Source: Engraulis encrasicolus
Lineage: Eukaryota > Chordata > Actinopteri > Clupeiformes > Engraulidae
Length of the DNA stretch: 64,000 nt
Reading direction: 5' to 3'
Assembly (NCBI RefSeq): GCF_034702125.1
Contig: NC_085880.1
Coordinates: 47,733,596 to 47,797,595, forward strand
Within the stretch, counting starts at the first letter, position 1; the number at the start of each line of letters is the position of its first letter. The notes under the pieces are model-generated. The model was not told the origin of the DNA and did not search any database. It worked only from the letters and a program-made list of their open reading frames with translations. Made by a program: the position numbers and the translations under genes. Below, in pieces: positions 58,301 to 64,000 of this stretch.

Positions 58301-61300
58301 TCGAGCAAAATAAGTATTTGATCCCCTGCCAACTGATTACAGTTCCGGGCCCACAGACCAGATGGGCACTTCCGATCAACTTGTCATCTGAATTAAAGAT
58401 ACCTGTACATACTAACATGCATAAAAGATAGGCTACATTGAATCAGCAGAATCAGTCCATAGTATGAGTGAATCAGTCACACTCCAACCTCACCAGCATG
58501 GGAAAGACCAAAGAGTGGTCAAATGATATCAGGGACGCGATTTTAGACCTGAACAAAAAATAAATGGGCTGCAAAGCCACAAGAAAGAGACTGAGTATTA
58601 ATGACCCAGCTGTTGATGCATTTCTTCCAAAATGTGAGGAATACAAAATGACTATCCATCAGCCTGTCTGGGTTCTATATAAGATTTGACCTTTTGTAGG
58701 GATTTGATAATCATGAGAACAGAAAGAAATCACCCTAGAGCTGTACGGGATGAACTAGGCAATGATATCAAAGCTACTGGGACCAAAATCACTGAGAAAA
58801 CTACTGGTAGCACTTAATGCCACAGAGGTTTAAAATCCTGTAGTGCACACATGGTACCTCTACTTCAGAAGGAACCTGTGCAGTCCCACTTGAGGTTTGC
58901 CAACGGACATCAGACTGGTTTAGGATATGATAAGGAGGTGCTGTAGTCAGATGAAACCAAAATCAAGCTGTTTGGCATTATCACAATTCAATGTGTTTTG
59001 AGAAAGAGTACTGCTGTCTATGATCCCAAGAACACCCTCCTCACCATCATGCATGAAAGTGGTATCATTATGGTTTGAGGGTGTTTGTCTGGCCAAGGCA
59101 CAGGAGAACTTGACATTGTCAACGAATGGATGGAGGGAGACATGTAATGTGCAATCCTGAGTGCAAACATCTTTCGCTCCACCACTACACTGAAGGGTGG
59201 GCCATTTTTGGATCTCCCAACATGACAATAATACACAACATACAATCAAAGCAACGAAGGAGTAGCTCAATAAGAAGCATATTAAAGTCGTGAAGTGGCC
59301 TAGACGGTCTCCAAATATTAACCCTTTAATAATTCTATGGAGAGAACTGAACCTCCCATTTACAAAGCTACAGCCACAAACTATTAATATTTTAGAGATA
59401 ATGTGCAAAGAAAAATGGGCAAACATATTTTCTACTATATGCACAAACATTATCATCAACTAAAAGAAGCATCTGACCTTGATTTGAGCTTGATTTTAAA
59501 TTTCTTGCCTGCCAAGTATTATTCTGCATTGTGTTTTCAGATGAATACAGTTCAATATTACAAAATGTGAGATCAAAGAGACATTTTCGGCTGCAACAAC
59601 TTGATCAGCCTTCAAGTCAATGCACAAAAACAATTCTTCCAAGTGCCACCAGAGGTACGTGTACCACAGTTTGAGCACCAGTATACCAGAGTACTAATAT
59701 AATATTTTCTAGTATGGTCCAAGTACAGTCATTTTTGCAGCTAAAAATGACTATTTTTGGAAATTCAAAATACCTTGAATGGAGAAGACCATGGAGAAGA
59801 TCCGCCTTTTCATGTATGAAAAGTGCAATTTTTCCAGTCATAATGAATACTTCGAATTTGATGGTGGCCCTTAAGCAGTCCCGGGAAACATAAAGTGGGA
59901 GCACAAACACACAGTCCCATCGGACCGTCGTCTTGTAAATGTGAGGACGTTAGTCATGATATGTGAAATTTTAAACTGCACTTTTTGGATATTGGTTGTC
60001 GGTTTTACAGATGCTATAGGCACAATGTTTCATTTTATCTTCACAAGTAGGGGTCTCTCCCATAGACTATCATTCATCAAAATGGCATGTTTGACTGAGT
60101 TTAATACCCAAAATGGTGATATCAGCATGTACTAGACAGCAGGGCTTGATATTAACTTTTTAGCGCACCCGGCACTGTGGCTAGTGGTTTTACCAAGTCA
60201 CTAGCCATTTAGCCTTTATGCTAGTAAGAGTTTTGCTGTCATTTTTCTTTAGAATCTTCTTGCATTGAAATACAAACAATTGATACAACTACTGTGATTT
60301 GTCACGCCAAAGAATATGTTAGCTGTCAAGGAGACTGAAATGGCTGCTAGCCCCAGCAAAGTTTTACCAGCATTTGGCCGGTGCCAATGTCAAGCCCTGC
60401 TAGATAGTATCATAAAATGTAATGGGAATGATCAGTGCTTTCACATGTCTTCATAGGGAGAATCAACAATCTACGTCTGGCTGGTAACAGTTCGTGTTCT
60501 GGGAGAGTGGAAGTGTACGCCCGTGGCCGCTGGGGCACTGTGTGTGATGATTCGTGGGACCTAAACGATGCCAAAGTGGTTTGCAGACAGCTGGGCTGTG
60601 GAGCAGCCATAAGTGCACCATCAAGTGCTCACTTTGGTCAAGGCAGCGGACAGATTTGGCTTGATGACGTTGCCTGCACTGGCAGGGAATCATCTCTGTC
60701 TCAGTGTCGGCATCGTGGTATTGGTACCCATGACTGTAGCCACACTGAAGATGCCTCAGTCATTTGTCAAGGTAAAGTTTTAAAATGCAGTATACCAAAA
60801 TATACGTAAATGACTTAGAGACACCGTTTCAAATGTCTCACATTTCTGTCAAAATTGGTCATAATATAATAGTCTGATCTTCCCGGAAATCACAGGAAGA
60901 AACAAACACGGTCTGCTTTAACTAATTCCACCCACACATGTACTTGTCATTATATTTTCATTGACTCTATAGAGGGAGGCATTAGTAAGAAACACCCTTA
61001 GTAAGAATCCTTCAAAAGCTAATTAGAGAAGTTCAGACAAACCAGACTATTACACAATTTGAGGGATTTCAAAGTCAATCCTTCAGGTGTTGCATATACT
61101 GAAGCTACCCTGTCCAGTGGAAAATGCACACCAGATACGAAATATGTCTTGATGGAGAGGCATTGTCTGATGTGAACCATGCCTCACTTAAACTATTTCT
61201 CTGAAGACATACAGTATGATAAAAAATTAATGATTTTTATGAATCTATAAAAGGTTACAAAAACATTTCTAAAGGTCTTGTGTATTCACAGGTGCATGGC

Positions 61301-63530
61301 TATAGAAAGTGTATATGAATGTTGACACTTAGGAGGCAGTGTTTCTTCTTTCCCAAGTGGTTAACGCCCTACAAAAATAATTCAAAGACATAGCACAGAG
61401 TCCTTAAAGGGACACTGTGTGACATTTTTAGTGGTTTATTTCCAGAATTAATATTGACATTCACTAATGTTACCTTTTTCATGAATACTTACNACCAGCA
61501 TCAAATTCTAAATTTTCATTATGACTGGAAAAAATTCAGTTTTCATACATCTTTGAAAAATGACTGTACTTGGACCATACTAGAAAATATTTGTTTATTA
61601 CTTAGTGAACTTTCATTTAAAGATCAAATTTGGCAACGGGCAGCCCAATTTCAATGAGCAGCATAGTTGCAGTACCTTTTTTGACCATTGTCCCTTTAAT
61701 GAGGTTAAAAATAACCATATAGGGTCAGCTGAATAATTACAGAAACCATCTCTTTTGACACGTCTACGATACTTTGAAAAATGGACAAGAATGGGGTTCA
61801 TTCTGCCAAACAAAAAACAATGGGGTTTCTGTAAAAAAATATATTGCTGCACCTTCAAGGTTTACGACATTCTTCACAGGTTTTGCGATTTTCTTCACAG
61901 AATCACTACGTGTTCTGTAGACCAAAGTTGAAACCAAAGTTGAATTGTTTAGGGCAGTGGTTCCCAACCTATGGGTCGGGACCCCCCTTATGGGTCGCCA
62001 AAGATCCACAGGGGGTCGCGGAGCCCTCTTGATTTTAAGGGGTTTTGTTTTAAATATATATAGCCCATGTTGAATAAAAGACAAAGCATTTAACTAATAA
62101 ATGCATAGACACAACAAATTGTAAGTGCTACATTAAATATTTATTCTATATTTGACCAAAGACGAATTGAGGAATAAAATAACTAAAATAAGTTTTCGCA
62201 GGAAACGGAGGGCATCTTGTGACTCCCTCTCGTGCGGGCGCTCGCGTGGTTGGGTCACCAAAGCTTACAATAGTAAAAACATGGGTCCCTTAAGAAAAAG
62301 GTTGGGAACCACTGGTTTAGGGGAACACACAATGTCATGTTTGGAGGAGAAATGGAGAACCACACCTTAACCAAAACCACATCACCACTGTTAAAGGAAT
62401 ATGTCACTATTTTGGGGCTTAATACAGTTAAAATCGTTGGCCAGGGTTTATAAAGGTGGTATCGAAGCTGATGAATCGAATAAACATTGGCGGAAGGGAG
62501 GTGAACGGGGAGGAGGTGGGTGGGAGTGAGAAGGCCAATTTCTAACTGGAGACAGGTGAGCAGAGAATAAATGCTGTGTGGTTAATTAAGGGGCGTTCCA
62601 AATATCGTTGCTTTGACAGCCGAGCAGTGAATGAAACGCAGATGGTTAAACAGGATCTTTTCGCGCTGAATTACGATGAATGACAGTTTAATGGAGAATA
62701 GAATGCAGGTGGTTAATTAGGGCGTGTCAAATGTCATCACACTTCTCCCGAACTTTTTTTTAACAATACGTGCATTTTTGACAGAAATGTAAGAAATTTC
62801 GAAGGGTGTACAAACTTTTTCCGATGACTGTATATATACACTCTTCCAGAGGCTCATCCACAGTGTGGAGAAGATCTCAATGGTTCTGGAACTTTCTCCA
62901 GCCCCTACTACCCAAGATCTTACCATGACAACACCTACTGTGTGTGGAGACTGTCCGCTCCCTCTGACCAGAGGGTTCTCCTGACATTTACAGACCTACA
63001 GTAAGTGGCGCAACACCACTTACTTTCTTGTTTTATAATTTGTTAAGATGTTGCAGCATAGTGATTGCACAGTTGTTTCTTTTTTTCTTTTAAATATACT
63101 GCTGATGAAACACTGATATATTTTATTATAAGCAGTGATTGGTTATAGTAATGTTATTATTGATGAAATGTCAGCATCTTCTTAACTCTAGGAACTGTAT
63201 TATTATTGCTCTTGTTATTATTGTTATTATATTGTTATTATTGTTGTTTTTGTTGTTATAATTAATGACAACATTTGATTTTCTGATGACATCTATCAAA
63301 GCTCTGTGCTTTTCCGTTCAGGCTGGAAGGTTGCTGTATCTGTGATTACGTCACCGTCTACGATGGCCCGTCCACAGGCTACAGTCAGCTGGGGAAACTC
63401 TGCCACAACTCCTCCCAGGCTGCCTTCCACTCCTCCTCCAACCACCTGACTGTGCTCTTCAGAAGTGACAACTCTGGAGTCAGTCGTGGCTTCCAGGCTG
63501 AGTTCATCAGCTCCCTATCTACTGATGACG
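49148..63530 (+). CDS. DMBT1-like gene: signal, D8C, Thr/Pro linker, SRCR, CUB (3' end outside window)
   Basis: Exons 49148-49307, 55049-55426, 57871-57918, 60457-60771, 62850-63000 and 63322-63530 all have AG/GT borders and fit phase 1 (CUB split in phase 2), with no frame break. The signal peptide most likely starts at Met29 (49232): [20 protein letters not shown]. Then come a uromodulin/GP2-type D8C domain with 10 Cys, a Thr/Pro linker, a group-B SRCR domain (8 Cys) and a CUB domain. Such proteins are secreted or membrane-anchored mucosal pattern-recognition molecules; uromodulin and GP2 present glycans to bacterial fimbriae and DMBT1 agglutinates bacteria. A ZP domain may follow beyond 64 kb. 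The 5.7-kb first intron is packed with transposons. A second D8C-like exon ending at 57763 might be used, but its first half is degraded. Confidence 0.88.
49583..49738 (+). repeat. 78-bp tandem duplication with exon-like splice sites
   Basis: Both units contain TTTTCATTTCCTCTACAG, CCCAATG and GTAAGTTC, i.e. a good acceptor, 7 nt, and a good donor (7-nt cores at 49632-49638 and 49710-49716). Confidence 0.9.
49746..49917. repeat. Perfect 85-bp palindrome with two hammerhead-like cores
   Basis: Arms 49746-49830 and 49833-49917 are perfect complements with a 2-bp spacer. Each arm is one Penelope/hammerhead-like unit (CTGAAGAAGGTCGGATGACC, GAAACGTTG, tail CAGTGTGCGGGATTTC). Confidence 0.97.
50153..50517. 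mobile_element. GGGACACTGTG-family MITE, inverted
   Basis: Ends TTAAAGGGACACTGTGCAGG and CACACAGTGTCCCTTAAAG. Confidence 0.85.
50519..52578. mobile_element. GGGCCTAAAAAAAATAA inverted-repeat element
   Basis: Ends GGGGCCTAAAAAAAATAATG...GGTTCCGGTTG and CAACCGGAACCAAAC...TTCTTAGGCCC. Contains the GTTAACG-hairpin element at 51526-52072. Confidence 0.75.
51526..52072. mobile_element. GTTAACG-hairpin element, copy 2
   Basis: Inverted relative to 16694-17334 and nearly identical over most of its length; 547 bp. Same terminal hairpin (GTTAACTTTCGGCGAG / CTCGCCGAACGTTAAC). Confidence 0.85.
52578..53490. repeat. Two MITE-like repeats
   Basis: 52578-53065 runs CTGGCTTACACTGTGCGACT to CGCAGTGTATGCCCGGCTTT with CGTGCAGTGT motifs. 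53085-53490 has CCAAGGCGGAACGGAACGG and CCGCCTTGGTGTGTC ends. Confidence 0.6.
53821..53871 (+). mobile_element. LINE 3' tail fragment
   Basis: Last about 50 bp of the same LINE family (TCGCTTTGGTTATAAAGCGT, CTGCCAAATGTAATG). Confidence 0.8.
54190..54520. pseudogene. THAP-like start fragment between inverted arms
   Basis: ATG at 54324 opens [10 protein letters not shown] and stops; this matches the start of a THAP zinc-finger (C-x2-4-C). Inverted arms with GTTACGCCC / GGGCGTAAC and CATGAACGGC / GGCCGTTCATG flank it. Confidence 0.4.
54849..54994 (+). pseudogene. Two truncated D8C exon starts
   Basis: AGCCAGATCCTTGCCACCAC at 54849 ([15 protein letters not shown]) and AGCCAGACCCATGTGACCAC at 54970 (EPDPCDHYT) copy the acceptor and first codons of the true D8C exon, then diverge. 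Confidence 0.85.
55049..55426 (+). CDS. DMBT1-like D8C exon
   Basis: 378 nt, phase 1-1, acceptor CCATGTCAAG, donor GCAG/GTAATT. Encodes [61 protein letters not shown] and [14 protein letters not shown] ending SSAYCAG, the uromodulin/GP2 D8C signature with all cysteines. Confidence 0.95.
55515..56018. repeat. Dispersed repeat (CACTCAGAGAGCGCAG family)
   Basis: Starts GAAGCACTCAGAGAGCGCAG and ends ACCTCCTTGGCGGAGGT; includes a repeated TTCAAAAAGTCCTGGTTCCG-like block and (CAAA)n. Confidence 0.75.
56365..57060 (+). pseudogene. Duplicate promoter and signal exon, copy 2 (broken)
   Basis: Matches 48697-49340. The TATA site is TATAACAAG, a repeat is inserted at about 56672-56765, the leader starts [18 protein letters not shown], and one base is missing before the donor (GACACGG for GACCACGG), which breaks the phase. 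Confidence 0.88.
57080..57245. mobile_element. hAT-like fragment
   Basis: GGGGGCCGCTAGGGGG ... TTTCTGGCAGCGCCCCTGG; related to 42615-42735. Confidence 0.5.
57255..57410 (+). pseudogene. Third signal-exon copy
   Basis: GAGTCGAGGTGGAGATCAGT and CTGTGACCACGGCTCAGG match exon 1, but the start codon is GAA and the donor is GTGATT; the following intron (TTCACACAAATGTTTTCTCA) also matches 49498. Confidence 0.85.
57388..57763 (+). pseudogene. Degraded second D8C exon
   Basis: The second half matches the intact exon ([43 protein letters not shown]) and keeps a phase-1 donor (CCAG/GTATAT). The first half lacks the cysteines and a recognisable acceptor. Open in frame, so a shortened domain cannot be excluded. 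Confidence 0.7.
57871..57918 (+). CDS. DMBT1-like Thr/Pro linker exon
   Basis: 48 nt, phase 1-1, acceptor TGTGTCCCACAG, donor CCAG/GTAAGT. Encodes [16 protein letters not shown], a likely O-glycosylated spacer. Confidence 0.88.
58124..59480 (+). pseudogene. Decayed Tc1-like transposon
   Basis: Left end TATTTGATCCCTTGCTGAT. Broken transposase pieces in order: [33 protein letters not shown], later [14 protein letters not shown], matching the WPSQSPDLNP region of Tc1 transposases. Multiple stops and frameshifts. Confidence 0.8.
59695..59870. mobile_element. GGGACACTGTG-family MITE fragment
   Basis: Central part only (TATGGTCCAAGTACAGTCAT ... AGTCATAATGAATACTTCG). Confidence 0.75.
60140..60399. 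mobile_element. hAT-like element, family of 1364-1766
   Basis: Ends CAGGGCTTGATATTAAC / TGTCAAGCCCTG; flanks CTAGACAG and CTAGATAG are an 8-bp duplication with one change. Confidence 0.85.
60457..60771 (+). CDS. DMBT1-like SRCR exon
   Basis: 315 nt, phase 1-1, acceptor TGTCTTCATAG, donor CAAG/GTAAAG. Encodes [58 protein letters not shown] and [14 protein letters not shown]. Eight cysteines place it in SRCR group B. Confidence 0.97.
60780..61402. other. Intron sequence without recognised repeats
   Basis: Between SRCR exon and the next MITE; no exon-like segment seen. Confidence 0.4.
61403..61700. mobile_element. GGGACACTGTG-family MITE
   Basis: Ends CCTTAAAGGGACACTGTGTG and ACCATTGTCCCTTTAA. 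One ambiguous base at 61493. Confidence 0.8.
61955..62314. mobile_element. 360-bp hAT MITE with 8-bp TSD, copy C
   Basis: Inverted relative to copy A; target duplication GTTTAGGG (61947-61954, 62315-62322). Confidence 0.95.
62323..62849. other. Intron sequence, unclassified
   Basis: Contains two GGTGGTTAATTAGGG-like segments (62578 and 62708) but no recognised element. Confidence 0.4.
62850..63000 (+). CDS. DMBT1-like CUB exon 1
   Basis: Acceptor CACTCTTCCAG, donor CTACA/GTAAGT. Encodes [49 protein letters not shown]. The C-G-G-x-(5)-G-x-F-x-SP-x-YP start is diagnostic for CUB. Confidence 0.95.
63322..63530 (+). CDS. DMBT1-like CUB exon 2
   Basis: Acceptor TTTTCCGTTCAG, donor GACG/GTGAGG, ends phase 1. 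Encodes [37 protein letters not shown] and [19 protein letters not shown], completing the CUB fold. The next exon lies beyond the window. Confidence 0.95.
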
Positions 63531-63584
63531 GTGAGGGGGTGAAGATGATGTGATGAGGAATAGTGAGATCTCCTTACCCTATGT

Positions 63585-63944
63585 CAGCGGTTCCCAAACT
63601 TTCCCCCCCGCACACTCCCTTTTACAATTCAATGTGGTTTGCGCACCCCCTAAGCTTATGTTGCACAGCCACACATTTTGGGCAATCCTCATTTACAATA
63701 GACATTATGTTTTTTCTGCCATCATTACAATGGAACTTGTTGCATGACAAGTCTAGGAGTTATAAACTACACTTCAGATGGATCTTTCCAGCATACAATT
63801 GACCAAACAATTAAAAACTATATAATGTTCATGAATGCGGTATAAAAACACACAGATCATCCATTGCCCTATTCAGCTCGCGCACCCCCTTGTGACAGGC
63901 CGCGCACCCCCAGGGGTGCACACACCCCAGTTTGGGAAACCCTG
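63585..63944. mobile_element. 360-bp hAT MITE with 8-bp TSD
   Basis: Ends CAGCGGTTCCCAAAC / GTTTGGGAAACCCTG; target duplication CCCTATGT (63577-63584, 63945-63952). Confidence 0.92.
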
Positions 63945-64000
63945 CCCTATGTTGTGTAAGAAATGGGATACATCCTTACTCAACTCATGTCACTGTTTGT

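Noticed and set aside
58947..59459. 170-aa minus-strand frame
   Set aside because: Antisense of the decayed Tc1-like transposase.

Overview
This window is nuclear DNA from a ray-finned fish, almost certainly a teleost. The evidence is spliced vertebrate-type genes with consensus splice sites, very long (CA)n/(GT)n tracts, fish L2/Rex-like LINE tails, tRNA-derived SINEs, Tc1-like and hAT elements, and a D8C-SRCR-CUB gene of a kind expanded in fish. There is no bacterial, plasmid or CRISPR content. Most open frames are translations of microsatellites or transposon debris.

Four genes can be supported. (1) A complete minus-strand SOUL/heme-binding-protein-2-like gene (5639-12196, four coding exons, 204 aa, with signal peptide and a poly(A) signal at 5569). 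(2) A complete intronless PCNA-like retrogene on the plus strand (30234-31091, 285 aa); it lacks the lysine equivalent to PCNA K164. (3) A three-exon minus-strand gene (34457-37488, 91 aa) encoding an unrecognised secreted precursor: signal peptide, acidic pro-part, an RMRR processing site, then a strongly cationic helix-prone C-terminus ending in Gly. Its architecture is that of a host-defence peptide. (4) The 5' part of a plus-strand DMBT1-like gene (49148-63530, running off the window): signal peptide, D8C domain, Thr/Pro linker, SRCR and CUB, all joined in consistent phase. Its promoter and signal-peptide exon have been duplicated and have decayed inside the gene.

Layout: 1-5.5 kb SINE, hAT copies, (GT)n and a 1.1-kb TCTAC satellite; 5.6-12.2 kb the SOUL gene, with introns full of minisatellites; 12.2-30 kb repeat-dense DNA, including a four-deep nest of elements (15.46-18.77 kb) and a 2.6-kb hAT-like element (21.05-23.64 kb); 30.2-31.1 kb PCNA retrogene; 31.2-34 kb hAT, LINE and MITEs; 34.0-37.5 kb the cationic-peptide gene; 37.6-48.7 kb Tc1/mariner-like element, solo LTR, microsatellites and hAT copies; 48.7-64 kb the DMBT1-like gene, whose 5.7-kb first intron holds a nested transposon stack and an 85-bp perfect palindrome.

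The most unusual theme is that tandem duplications repeatedly straddle exon borders. They occur at the exon-1 upstream acceptor (x4), exon-2 donor (about 14 units), exon-3 donor (x2) and exon-4 acceptor (x4, in frame) of the SOUL gene, at the exon-3 acceptor of the cationic-peptide gene, and at the D8C acceptor of the DMBT1-like gene. A second theme is a dispersed family of small elements whose hairpin covaries between copies and whose flanks resemble a hammerhead-ribozyme core, as in Penelope-like retroelements.
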